Shown here piece by piece: positions 1-8,167 of a stretch of 64,000 nucleotides of DNA. The position numbers were made by a program, and so were the translations under genes. The notes below the pieces were generated by a model. It ran no database searches, was not told where the DNA came from, and saw only the letters and a program-made list of their open reading frames with translations. Origin of the DNA: Pseudomonadota bacterium (GTDB taxonomy: Bacteria > Pseudomonadota > Gammaproteobacteria > Xanthomonadales > Xanthomonadaceae); NCBI GenBank assembly GCA_023419315.1, contig JAEZYE010000052.1:1-64000 (forward strand). The letters run 5' to 3'. Each line of letters opens with the position of its first letter. The stretch's first letter is position 1.

Positions 1-124
1 ACATCGAGATGTTCTACAACCCGATCCGCCGGCATGGTTCCGCTGGCGGACTGTCACCGGTAGAGTTTGAAAGGCGCTACGCGCAGAGCGGCGACTGAGT
101 GTCTACAGAACTCTGGCCGGTCCA
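1..124 (+). mobile_element. Right end of an IS3-family insertion sequence
   Basis: The window opens in the last codons of an IS3-type transposase. A terminal sequence beginning TGTCTACAGAACTCTGG and ending in CA at 124 follows directly. Its complement (TGGACCGGCCAGAG...) has the TG...CA form and GC-rich character of IS3-family inverted repeats. Position 125 then enters, in frame, a VapE-like coding sequence, so the element lies inside that gene. The left end and the target duplication are outside the window. Confidence 0.7.
3..98 (+). CDS. IS3-family transposase OrfB, C-terminal fragment (5' end outside window)
   Basis: Thirty-one codons are visible before the TGA at 96-98. They read IEMFYNPIRRHGS, then GLSPVEFERRYAQ, which is the typical carboxy end of IS3-family DDE transposases (the YN..R.H..L...SP..FE signature). 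The catalytic core would lie upstream of the window. The gene would encode the integrase-like OrfB that moves the element. It is partial only because the window starts here; whether the element is complete cannot be judged. Confidence 0.75.
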   Translation: MEMFYNPIRRHGSAGGLSPVEFERRYAQSGD

Positions 125-982
125 CTCTCTGATCCCGCGAAGCTCGAAATCTCCGAACTCCTCTTCTGCAAGTGGCTCAGGGGCGCGGTAGCGATCATGT
201 CGGGGCATACGACCAAGTTTGAGCACGTTCTCGTACTCGTCGACCCTAACGGCGGAATTGGCAAGACGCGCTTCTTCGACTCCTTGTGCGCCGACGAGTT
301 CCGTGCGAGTGCAACACTAGTCGTTGACAACAAGGACTCGCTGCTCGAAGTCACCCGCCGTTGGCTTGTAGAGCTGGGCGAGATCGGCGCAACCTTCAAC
401 AAGTCGGACATCGAGGCATTGAAGGGGTTCCTGAGTCGCAGTCACGACGAGATTCGCCCACCCTACGCGCGGGAGGCGAACATCTACCCCCGCCGGACCG
501 CGTTCTTCGGCAGTGTGAACAACGTCCGATTCCTTGCCGACGACACCAGCAATCGGCGTTTCTGGCCCATTGAGGTTAGCGCCGTTGACTATCGACACTC
601 CATTGACATGCAACAGGTATGGGCGGAAGCGCTACACCAGGTCGAATCTGGAGAGTCTTGGCATCTGAGCGCCGATGAAAACCGGATGGTCGGCGAACAC
701 AACGAGACATTCCGGAGCTTGGACAGGGTGGAAGAGTTGATCTTGGCCGCATATGACACAGGCCAGACGCCTTGCCGCCATATGTCGGCCAGCGAAGTGC
801 TCGACGAACTTGGGTTCGTGAATCCGAAGCAAGCCGACACGCGAAAGGCGTCCAATCTGTTGCGGAAATTGTTTAGCCACAAGCTGTCAAAGGGCTACAC
901 GGTGTACCACCTTCCCCACGCGCGACAAAATCAAACCTCGCTTGACCGGGTGCCGAATCGGTACCATGCGGGCCCGTTCTGA
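125..982 (+). pseudogene. VapE-like primase/helicase ATPase, 5' part removed by IS insertion
   Basis: The frame is open from the insertion-sequence end at 125. It reads ISELLFCKWLRGAVAIM upstream of the first ATG at 197, so the homologous region starts before any usable start codon and the gene is 5' truncated. It carries a P-loop-like GGIGKT and the VapE hallmark FLADDTSNRRFWPIEV. VapE (virulence-associated E) proteins are D5-like helicase/primase ATPases of phages and genomic islands, normally 400-800 aa. Only about 285 codons remain here. Translation could restart at ATG 197 (261 aa), but the protein would lack its N-terminal part. Its presence marks the region as phage- or island-derived. 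Confidence 0.75.
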
Positions 983-1920
983 CACTCCCCCCGCTAGGTC
1001 GCCACAAGCATGGTCGACAGCTCTTGCTTGTAGGCTTTGGTGGTGAGTGGTGATGAGATTGCTAGATAACCTCAGCTCCTCTGGGTAATCAGCATGCTTA
1101 TCCTTCAGAACCAAAGCGGCCACCACCCACCACCCGCCCTGCCACCTCTAGATAAGCTTGGGTCCTTCCGCAAGGGGTGTTGCCGTGGGGTCGCCGACAC
1201 CGCACGAATCGCGGTGTGCGTGCTGTTCGAAATTGACTTTTCTGTTCACCCCGTTACGCACTAACCCCCGGCGATGTAGCGCAACATCGCAAGGCCAGTA
1301 AGTAAACTTGCGGTGTTCGGCATTTCACTTCCGACCGCCGACGCATGGGTTCGCGCCGGATGTCCGTTCGATCAAAAGGCGAGCGTGGCAAGGAATGGAT
1401 TCTGGAACGACCGACGTCGTCCGCTGGCGTGAGAAGCGCGCGGACGACGAAGCCGGCGACCAGGCCCCGTGCGCCGCCGCCCTGAAGCGGCGAGGCCAAT
1501 GCAGACGACGAAGCCGATGCGGGTTTGACGCGTCCCCGTTCGCGAACCGCGAAGGCGTTGTCCGCGGCGCGCGGCGCCCTGGCGATGCTCCACCGTTGGG
1601 CCTGGCGCCGTCCGCATGGGTGGAAGCGAACGCTCGCATCCCGACCGGCACGCCATTCCCGGCCCGTACCGCGTCGCGAGCGCGCCATATCAGAGCGACC
1701 CGATGGATATGTTCGTCGCGCCCGAGTGCTACCGAGTCACGCTGAAACGGGGCGCGGAGGTCTGGGGTTGCCTTCAAGTGGGCGGTTCTGGCGAGGTCGG
1801 CCCCAGCAAGCTGCGGCCAAGAGCGTCGGATACTTATGGGTGCGCCTTCCCGGGCCACAGCCCCGGACGGAGTGGCGTCGTTGCGGCCAGCGATGGGACG
1901 AGTCCGACAGGGTGACGCAT
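983..1920. other. Long stretch without a convincing gene
   Basis: Open frames exist on both strands but none has family motifs or a plausible ribosome site, and they overlap one another. Visible structure is limited. An imperfect inverted pair lies at about 1037-1056 and 1117-1138 (GGTGGTGAGTGGTG against a complement of ACCACCCACCACC). The string CTAGATAA occurs twice nearby. A small hairpin sits at 1271-1290 (GCGATGT/ACATCGC). The stretch looks like decayed island DNA. Confidence 0.5.
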
Positions 1921-1949
1921 TTGCCCTGCCTGCCCGTGTCCACTATGCT
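1921..1949 (+). promoter_or_regulatory. Possible sigma-70 promoter of the restriction-modification operon
   Basis: TTGCCC at 1921-1926 and TATGCT at 1944-1949 are separated by 17 bases, a good fit to -35/-10 spacing. If used, transcription would begin near 1956. That would exclude the ATG at 1836 as the methyltransferase start and favour one of the later TTG or GTG codons. This is a match by eye only. Confidence 0.3.
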
Positions 1950-2159
1950 ACTGCCAGGCCGCGTCCATTGAGCGGGGAGGGGGCATTGGGCGGAAAGCCG
2001 GGGTGGCAACGAATCGATTTGCCTCCACTAAAGGTGCCCCTGGCGCCTTCTAAGACCGTTTCGGACTCTTCGCGCGACGCTCTATGGGACGGAGTCTCAC
2101 CAGGCGATACCCGCTCTGGCTTAAATCTCCCCCAAGATCGCAACGAAACGAGACCGACA

Positions 2160-3326
2160 TTGCTGCACACCGCACTACCCTTCAGTACCGCCAAGCGACG
2201 CCCGTCTTCCACTGAAATCAGGGGCAATGACTGGGCGTTCTTGCGAGAGTCTTCGCCGCCCCACCTCACACTCCCGAGCGCGGACTGCGTGCGCGTGGTT
2301 GATCTTTTTTGCGGCGCTGGCGGGCTTACCCTGGGCGCTGCAGAAGCTTGCACTTCGGTAGGCCGGAATATTGACGTGCGGTTCGCGGCTGATTTCGAGC
2401 AGTCTGCCATCAACTGCTACCGCGCGAATTTTCCTGACGCGACCGCCGAGTGCGTCGACCTCAGGGAAATCTTCTCTGAGAACCTCAGCGATGCCCTATC
2501 TGCGGCCGAAAAACGCCTGCGTAAGAAGACAGGACCTGTCGACCTCTTGCTCGGCGGCCCCCCCTGCCAAGGACATTCCGATCTAAATAACTACTCACGC
2601 CGAAACGATCCCAAGAATCACTTATACAAGATCATGGGACGGGCGGCGAAGGTGTTGAAGCCGGATCATGTCTTGATCGAGAACGTTCCGGGCGCGATTC
2701 ACGATCAATCCGGTTCTGTTGCCTTTACTTTGCGCCAACTAAAAGAGTTGGGTTACTCGATAGATGTCGCGACCGTAAGCGCGGTGGAGCTTGGAGTGCC
2801 CCAGTTGCGCAAGCGCTTGGTGGTTATTGCATCGCGCACGAAGAATCCTTGCGTCGCCGACGTCGTGGCGAAATACCGCACACCAGAAAGGTCAATTGCC
2901 TGGGCGATTGAAGACATCCAGGACGAAGCGTCTTTGGATTTGACTTCGACCCCAGCTGCGTCCAATCCAACGACGCGAGCGCGCATTGATTATCTATTCG
3001 ATAACAGCCTTTACGAGCTACCGGACGCTCAGCGACCGGCCTGTCATCGCGACAAGAGCCACAGCTATAAGAGCGTTTACGGGCGAATGGCTTGGGACAA
3101 GCCGGCGCAGACAATCACCAGTGGCTTCTACAGCATGTGCATGGGCAGATATGTCCATCCGTCAAGACGGAGGACGCTCACTGCGCACGAAGCAGCCAGG
3201 TTGCAGTTCTTCCCTGACTACTTTGACTTCCGGTCGGCGGGGTCAAGGACCGCTCTCGCGAAGATTCTCGGCAACGCAGTCCCTCCGAAGTTTGCGTATC
3301 CGTTTGTAAGGGAGATCCTCACTTGA
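2160..3326 (+). CDS. DNA (cytosine-5) methyltransferase 1 of a LlaJI-like system
   Basis: The protein transfers methyl groups from S-adenosylmethionine to C5 of cytosine. All core motifs are visible in order: motif I VVDLFCGAGGLTLG, motif IV GGPPCQGHSD with the catalytic Cys, motif VI LIENVPG, motif VIII QLRKRLVVIA, motif IX TAHEAARLQFF and motif X LGNAVPPKF. The start is uncertain. The frame is open back to ATG 1836, but the extra 100 or so codons resemble no methyltransferase and lack coding bias. TTG 2160 (with GAGA upstream), TTG 2241 and GTG 2289 are alternatives; I give TTG 2160. The stop overlaps the start of the second methyltransferase, so the two are translationally coupled. Two m5C enzymes together suggest an asymmetric target, one enzyme per strand. 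Confidence 0.88.
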   Translation: MLHTALPFSTAKRRPSSTEIRGNDWAFLRESSPPHLTLPSADCVRVVDLFCGAGGLTLGAAEACTSVGRNIDVRFAADFEQSAINCYRANFPDATAECVDLREIFSENLSDALSAAEKRLRKKTGPVDLLLGGPPCQGHSDLNNYSRRNDPKNHLYKIMGRAAKVLKPDHVLIENVPGAIHDQSGSVAFTLRQLKELGYSIDVATVSAVELGVPQLRKRLVVIASRTKNPCVADVVAKYRTPERSIAWAIEDIQDEASLDLTSTPAASNPTTRARIDYLFDNSLYELPDAQRPACHRDKSHSYKSVYGRMAWDKPAQTITSGFYSMCMGRYVHPSRRRTLTAHEAARLQFFPDYFDFRSAGSRTALAKILGNAVPPKFAYPFVREILT

Positions 3327-4477
3327 ACGCCCCTCGTTCCCGCCCAAAGAATGCGACCTTGAAAGTGGCCGGCCTGTTCGCGGGAATCGGAGGACTGGAG
3401 CTGGGCCTTCACGCAGCGGGACACAAATCGCAAATGCTTTGCGAGATCGAGCCTGGTGCAAGCGCAGTTCTGCGAAATCGATTTCCGAAGCTACAGCATG
3501 TCTTCGACGTTAGGGACGTCACAAAGCTTCCGCGTGGGACCTCGCTCTTAACGGCAGGCTTCCCCTGTCAAGACCTAAGCTCCTCAGGTCACAAGTCGGG
3601 CATTTCAGGATCCCAATCCTCACTGGTGGACGAAGTGTTTCGCATCCTGGAGCGGAATGACGTTGACTGGGTTCTTTTCGAGAACGTGAAGTTCATGCTG
3701 CACCTCCAGGGCGGTCGCGCAATGAAACGCATTGCGACCAAGTTCGAGCAGTTGGGTTATCGCTGGGCGTATCGGGTACTGAACACAGAGACGTTTGGCT
3801 TGCCTCAGCGACGACATCGCGTGTACTTCTTGGCGAGTCGCGCGGGGGATCCTAGAGATGTCTTGCTTTCAAACGATGAGCCGTTCTCGCAACGTTGGCC
3901 CTCGGTCAATGAGCCTATCGGGTTTTACTGGACGGAAGGCGCCTTTTCCACAGGCCTGGCCGCAAATGCGGTTCCGCCCTTGAAGGGCGGCTCAACCATC
4001 GGAATCCCGTCTCCTCCAGCCATTCTCGATATTGGCGGCATGGTCGGCACTCCGTCGATCGGCGATTCTGAGCGCCTTCAAGGTTTTCCCGCTGATTGGA
4101 CGTTGCCAGCCATTGAAGTAGCGCGGGCCTCTCACAGATGGAAGCTTGTTGGAAACGCCGTGAGCGTTCCGGTGGCTGAGTGGGTAGGCAGGAAGCTGGC
4201 CAACCCGCTTTCATACGACAGCTCGAGCGACAGGCCGATGGGCAAGAAGTGGCCGCATGCTGGCTGGTCGGTTGATGGCAAACGCTTCGAGTCTGCGGTT
4301 TCCGACAGCCCGTTGGGCTTGCAACACTGCGGCCTGGACAAGTTCGTAAGGGATCCCTTGAAGCCACTCTCTCGTCGTGCGATCGACGGATTTCTCGGTC
4401 GCGTCGCGGCTGGCCGACTGAAATATCCGGATGGATTTCTTTCCTCTCTACAGCGCTTTCGCGACTCGGTGGCTTAA
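3323..4477 (+). CDS. DNA (cytosine-5) methyltransferase 2 of a LlaJI-like system
   Basis: This is a second C5-cytosine methyltransferase (384 aa), distinct from its neighbour. It has motif I GLFAGIGGLELGL, motif IV TAGFPCQDLSSSG with the catalytic Cys, motif VI LFENVKFML, motif VIII QRRHRVYFLAS, an ERLQGFP motif and motif X LVGNAVSVPVA. About 90 residues follow motif X, longer than usual. The start is TTG at 3323, with AAGGGA about ten bases upstream and TTGA overlapping the previous stop. The stop codon is followed with no gap by the ATG of the McrB-like gene. The partner methyltransferase probably covers the other strand of the recognition site; the target sequence cannot be read from the gene. 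Confidence 0.92.
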   Translation: MNAPRSRPKNATLKVAGLFAGIGGLELGLHAAGHKSQMLCEIEPGASAVLRNRFPKLQHVFDVRDVTKLPRGTSLLTAGFPCQDLSSSGHKSGISGSQSSLVDEVFRILERNDVDWVLFENVKFMLHLQGGRAMKRIATKFEQLGYRWAYRVLNTETFGLPQRRHRVYFLASRAGDPRDVLLSNDEPFSQRWPSVNEPIGFYWTEGAFSTGLAANAVPPLKGGSTIGIPSPPAILDIGGMVGTPSIGDSERLQGFPADWTLPAIEVARASHRWKLVGNAVSVPVAEWVGRKLANPLSYDSSSDRPMGKKWPHAGWSVDGKRFESAVSDSPLGLQHCGLDKFVRDPLKPLSRRAIDGFLGRVAAGRLKYPDGFLSSLQRFRDSVA

Positions 4478-5950
4478 ATGGACAAGGATGACTTCTTCGA
4501 ATCTTTGGACAAGATGGTTGGCGCGCATCCGCGCAATGCAAAAAAGAGCGCCCCGGTTACAACTTGGTTCCATTCGAAGTTCAGCACGGCTGCTAGCGCT
4601 TCAGTAGTAAACGCTGCGAATCAGAGTTACAACCGCGTCAACGAACAGTTTGCGCATCACAACCCGCACGTCATTTTTGTCGTCACCGACCCTGCGGCAG
4701 TGAAGGGGATCGTGACAACTGCGCGCAAGAAGTGGTACGCCGGCCTCGAATCTGTGCTCATTGTGGAGGCAAAGGCCGGCGGGGGATACGGCCCTGCCAT
4801 CCTCATGAAGGCAACAGACACGGACGTTACTAAGTTTTGGTCGGACGAGGTCCAGCCGATCGAGATTGAGGACATAGAAGTCGCACCGGCACCAACAGGA
4901 GCGGTCCAAGCCGTTGCGGGTCTCAAGCCGATAGATTGGGCCAGCGCGTTTTCAGCCGCGCCTACGCACCTGGTCGGGCTGAAGCAGTCGTATGTGACTG
5001 CTCTCGCTGCGTTGGTGTCGGGGAAGCACGTTGTTCTTTACGGCCCGCCGGGCACGGGCAAAACAGACCTTGCGACGACAATCTGTAAGCATTTAGGCGT
5101 GGTTCCGTACGTAAGTACAGCCACCTCAGACTGGACTACGTTCGAAACGCTCGGAGGATACTTTCCCGTTCTCGAAAGCGAGGACGCCAGCGGATCGACT
5201 ATGGATTTTTCTCCGGGCCTTGTAATTAGAGCCATTGAGAAAGGCTACTGGCTAATAATCGATGAGCTCAACCGGGCTGACGTCGACAAGGCTTTCGGCG
5301 AGTTATTCACGCTCCTTGCGGGGGTGGATGTGCGGTTGCCACACAGGAAGAACGATGGAGGTACGTACAAAGAGATCCAGCTAGTGCATGAGGGGGACGA
5401 TGCCGACGAAGCGGCATTCAATGTTGTCATTCCCTCCGAATGGCGAATGATCGGGACGATGAATACGTTCGACAAGGCGAGCCTTTATCAGCTTTCCTAT
5501 GCATTCATGCGGCGCTTCGCATTTATTGAGGTCGAGGTTCCGAGTAGCGACGATTTCTCTTCCTTGATCGTCGAGCGATCGAGAGATTCCTTTGTCGACA
5601 TGGATCCGCTAGTGCATGAGACCGTGTCTCGCGCGTACACGCAGCTGTTTGCAGAAGTCGGGGGCGCATCTCTGGGTGCTGCAGGACTACGCGTGGGCCC
5701 TTCAATCGCGCTGGACTGCATCGCGATGTGCAAGACGTTCTTGAGCAACAGCGTGTTCTCGCATGACGAATCAGGCATTCGTCAAAGCATGCTCGAAGCT
5801 ATATCCGCCCTGCTCTTTCCGCAGTTTGAAGGCCGTGAGCGAGAGCACTCGGACCTGCTGGAGTCGATTTGCGCATGCCTTGCAGTGGACGCAGCTGGGC
5901 GTGAGATCGTCAATCGGCGTCTCGCTGCTTGGACTGGCGCTTTAGTCTAG
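4478..5950 (+). CDS. McrB-like AAA+ NTPase, restriction subunit R1
   Basis: A 490-aa protein with an unassigned N-terminal region (residues 1-150) followed by an AAA+ domain. It has Walker A GPPGTGKT at about 189-196, Walker B WLIIDELNRAD near 260 and the motif GTMNTFDKAS near 327. The last is the McrB-type MNTxD element that gives McrB its GTP preference; here it reads NTFD instead of NTAD. In McrBC and LlaJI systems this subunit recognises DNA and translocates, driving the nuclease partner. The N-terminal region is the likely DNA-recognition module, though I recognise no known fold in it. The gene starts directly at the end of methyltransferase 2 and is followed five bases later by the nuclease gene, so it is part of one operon. 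Confidence 0.85.
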   Translation: MDKDDFFESLDKMVGAHPRNAKKSAPVTTWFHSKFSTAASASVVNAANQSYNRVNEQFAHHNPHVIFVVTDPAAVKGIVTTARKKWYAGLESVLIVEAKAGGGYGPAILMKATDTDVTKFWSDEVQPIEIEDIEVAPAPTGAVQAVAGLKPIDWASAFSAAPTHLVGLKQSYVTALAALVSGKHVVLYGPPGTGKTDLATTICKHLGVVPYVSTATSDWTTFETLGGYFPVLESEDASGSTMDFSPGLVIRAIEKGYWLIIDELNRADVDKAFGELFTLLAGVDVRLPHRKNDGGTYKEIQLVHEGDDADEAAFNVVIPSEWRMIGTMNTFDKASLYQLSYAFMRRFAFIEVEVPSSDDFSSLIVERSRDSFVDMDPLVHETVSRAYTQLFAEVGGASLGAAGLRVGPSIALDCIAMCKTFLSNSVFSHDESGIRQSMLEAISALLFPQFEGREREHSDLLESICACLAVDAAGREIVNRRLAAWTGALV

Positions 5951-5955
5951 ACGCC

Positions 5956-7227
5956 ATGTCCAATCGGGGCGAATGGATTGACCGCATCAGAGGTTCGCTT
6001 GCCGGGCGTCACTCGTACTTGCGTGGGCACTCCAAGTTTGTTCCTGATGCTCTGCCGGATGCTGCGCGACTAGACGATTTCATTCTGTCTCTGACCCACC
6101 GCGTTGAAGACAGAAAGCTATTGTTCGCCCTCTATTTCCTAAGCCAGCCGGAGCTTGAGCAATTTCTCGAGACAGACCTGCCTGCTCTTTTGAAAGTTGC
6201 GAGCAACAAGACATTTCTGACCCGAGTTGAAAGGCGAGGCGGTGGGCGTGGGCATGTGGACTGGCCAATGACCATGCGACTAAGACTGACGTCACGGCAA
6301 GACCCGAGCTTCTTAGTTGCCCGTGCGACAAATCGAACATTTGCGACTCCAGAGAACGAGCTCCTAAAGTTCGTATTGCGCAGCACCACAGAGCTGTTCG
6401 ACTTTGCATTAGGAAGGCTGTCCGCGGGCGCGATGCATTCGAAACTTACCCACCTACGCGAATGCGCAAGGGCTTTGGGCAAGCATCAGTACCTCCGCAA
6501 CCTGCCTTCTCCGCTAGCTCCGACGCAGTTGATGAAGGTCCGCGCCAGGAGGAACAGAGATCGGCGCTATGGGTACGCAGCGAAGCTTGCGGCCCAGCTC
6601 GAGGAAATCTTTGTCATTGCGACCTGGTCGTCGGCCCTGAGACTAATTGAGTCGGGTTACCTAGCCCCTGTATCCGACGATGATCTGTTTGAACTATTTG
6701 TCCTAGTTCAGCTCTTGGATGTCCTGGAGACGAGGCTTGGCTTTGGGCAACCCGTCTTTAGGGGGCCGATCGTGGGCGGGCGGGATGCGATTGCGACGTT
6801 TGAGCATCCCGCGGATGGATCGTCCGTTGAGGTCTATTTCGACCAGAGCCCTTCCGGCTTTGCGCAGTGCGAGTCGGAGTACATGCGGGTCGTGAAGGGC
6901 TACGGCATAGGCTCGACGCCTCGCCGACCGGACATATCCTTGAGACATACTTCAGCTGGGATCACTACGACCCTCTTCTTAGAAATGAAGATGTCGAGTG
7001 ACTTGGGCTACGGTCGAAGCAGCGTTTACAAGGGACTTGGCTATCTGCGGGACTTCGAGCCACTTTGGAAGGTCGGCGCAGACACCAGACCTAAGATTGC
7101 TATCGTGTTTCCTTCCATTCGATCGCCACTGTCTGCTCTAGACGAAGCGAAAGAAGACGTTTGGCTGTTGTCGGCCGATGATCTGAACCGGCTCTCGTAT
7201 GCCGTTGCGGCGTTCCTAGAACGCTAG
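5956..7227 (+). CDS. McrC/LlaJI-R2-like PD-(D/E)xK restriction endonuclease subunit
   Basis: A 423-aa protein placed like the nuclease partner of a McrB-type subunit. The C-terminal third contains RRPDISLRH followed by TTLFLEMKMSSD, which fits the D...ExK core of the PD-(D/E)xK nuclease fold. The N-terminal two thirds are helical in character and not recognised; a DUF2357-like or McrC-like architecture is possible. The ATG at 5956 lies five bases after the previous stop; the TTG at 5929 in the same frame is less likely. Its stop codon shares a palindromic CTAG with the stop of the convergent vsr gene. The restriction role is inferred from the PD-(D/E)xK core and from the two-methyltransferase/McrB-like context. 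Confidence 0.78.
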   Translation: MSNRGEWIDRIRGSLAGRHSYLRGHSKFVPDALPDAARLDDFILSLTHRVEDRKLLFALYFLSQPELEQFLETDLPALLKVASNKTFLTRVERRGGGRGHVDWPMTMRLRLTSRQDPSFLVARATNRTFATPENELLKFVLRSTTELFDFALGRLSAGAMHSKLTHLRECARALGKHQYLRNLPSPLAPTQLMKVRARRNRDRRYGYAAKLAAQLEEIFVIATWSSALRLIESGYLAPVSDDDLFELFVLVQLLDVLETRLGFGQPVFRGPIVGGRDAIATFEHPADGSSVEVYFDQSPSGFAQCESEYMRVVKGYGIGSTPRRPDISLRHTSAGITTTLFLEMKMSSDLGYGRSSVYKGLGYLRDFEPLWKVGADTRPKIAIVFPSIRSPLSALDEAKEDVWLLSADDLNRLSYAVAAFLER

Positions 7228-7685
7228 TTGTGTTTCTCGGAGCCAAAGCGCGTGCTGATGGCCGTGGTCCCGACCTCGCTCATCCCGAACAATCTGGCGA
7301 TCACAAGAACGGCAGCTTCTCGGGTGGGCACCTCGCACTCCCAGATTTCAAACACGTTCCAGCCCTGCGCGGTGAGAGCCTCTCGATTTCGCTGATCCCG
7401 TTCCACATTTCTCCTGAATTTCTCACCCCAGAATTTCTCGTTCTGCGCGGGAGTGGTTGCCTTGCTGCAACCCTTATGGCGGTGCCAAAAGCAGCCGTGC
7501 ACAAAAATCACGGCTTTGTGTCGCCTAAGCACTAGGTCGGGCGTACCGGGAAGATCCTTGCGATGAATCCTAAAGCGCAAACCTAGGCCATGCGCCGCCG
7601 AGCGCACGCGGATTTCGGGCTGGGTGTCCCGGCCCCTGACGGCGCGCATCATTCTTGATCGAGTTTGGCGCGAGACGCGGTCCAT
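7224..7685 (-). CDS. vsr: Very short patch repair endonuclease Vsr
   Basis: Vsr nicks 5' of the T in T:G mismatches that arise when 5-methylcytosine deaminates, limiting the mutational cost of cytosine methylation. The 153-aa product begins MDRVSRQTRSRMMRAVRGRD. It has LPGTPDLVLRRHKAVIFVHG and GCFWHRHKGC, the conserved catalytic and zinc-binding stretch, and ends with a helical tail. The ATG at 7685 fits family length; the frame is open to 7913 but the extra residues are not Vsr-like. It converges on the nuclease gene with overlapping stop codons. Placement beside two m5C methyltransferases makes functional sense: it should repair deamination at their target. Confidence 0.92.
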   Translation of the reverse strand: MDRVSRQTRSRMMRAVRGRDTQPEIRVRSAAHGLGLRFRIHRKDLPGTPDLVLRRHKAVIFVHGCFWHRHKGCSKATTPAQNEKFWGEKFRRNVERDQRNREALTAQGWNVFEIWECEVPTREAAVLVIARLFGMSEVGTTAISTRFGSEKHN

Positions 7686-7965
7686 AGAAGCTCGCGAGAA
7701 GGAGCTCGACGCAATTGGACCCTCTGAGGCGCATGTAGAGAGGCCGGACCTCAGCGCACTAGCGTCGGGACCAACGAAAAGGCCGAAGCAAAAGCGGCTT
7801 ACGTCATTGAGGCTAATGGCTGAGCCGCGTAGGTTAGACCCGCCACCCTCGCCGTGTGAAAGCCGGGCAACACCCCTCCCGCCCCAAAGTGACAGGGGCA
7901 GTTGGGATTGCACACAGCATGCACACGCCCATCTTAAAACAGCGTAAATCCGCTACGAAATGACT
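7686..7965. other. Terminal segment of the genomic island, no gene seen
   Basis: About 280 bases lie between vsr and the dusA junction. Nothing here carries a recognisable coding motif. The segment holds the vsr promoter region and the end of the integrated element, which runs into dusA codons at about 7966-7985. Confidence 0.5.
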
Positions 7966-8058
7966 TTAGTTCGTCCAGTCCATCATCGGGGCGACGGAGA
8001 TACGCAGCGCGTCGGCCGGGATCGATGCCGAAGAGGGGAGCGGTGAAAGCGGGGGCAT
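7966..8058 (-). pseudogene. dusA: dusA 5' fragment at an integration junction
   Basis: Thirty codons from an ATG at 8058 lead into LRISVAPMMDWTN and then a stop. The string VAPMMDWT(D) is the conserved N-terminal segment of tRNA-dihydrouridine synthase A, which normally continues for over 300 residues. Homology ends exactly at this motif, the place where many prophages and genomic islands integrate. I infer that the element filling 1-7965 recombined here and that the rest of dusA, possibly with a new 5' end, lies at its other side beyond position 1. The fragment is too short to be functional. Confidence 0.72.
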
Positions 8059-8167
8059 GGCGGTGAGCAGTGCGGAAGCGCCGCAATGCTACGGCAAACC
8101 GGTCGGGCGGTCCTGAATCCCGCGGCCCGGTGCGCTGGACCGTGCCACTTGCCGCATCCGTTCTTTC

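Noticed and set aside
1308..1745. Overlapping open frames of 90-180 codons on both strands
   Set aside because: Mutually overlapping, Arg-rich, no ribosome site and no family resemblance; treated as noncoding.
1836..2159. N-terminal extension of the first methyltransferase to ATG 1836
   Set aside because: The extra residues show no methyltransferase similarity or coding bias, and a plausible promoter (1921-1949) lies inside it.
7686..7913. N-terminal extension of Vsr to 7913
   Set aside because: Vsr proteins are about 140-155 aa and begin at the MDRVSRQTR segment; the extension is not Vsr-like.
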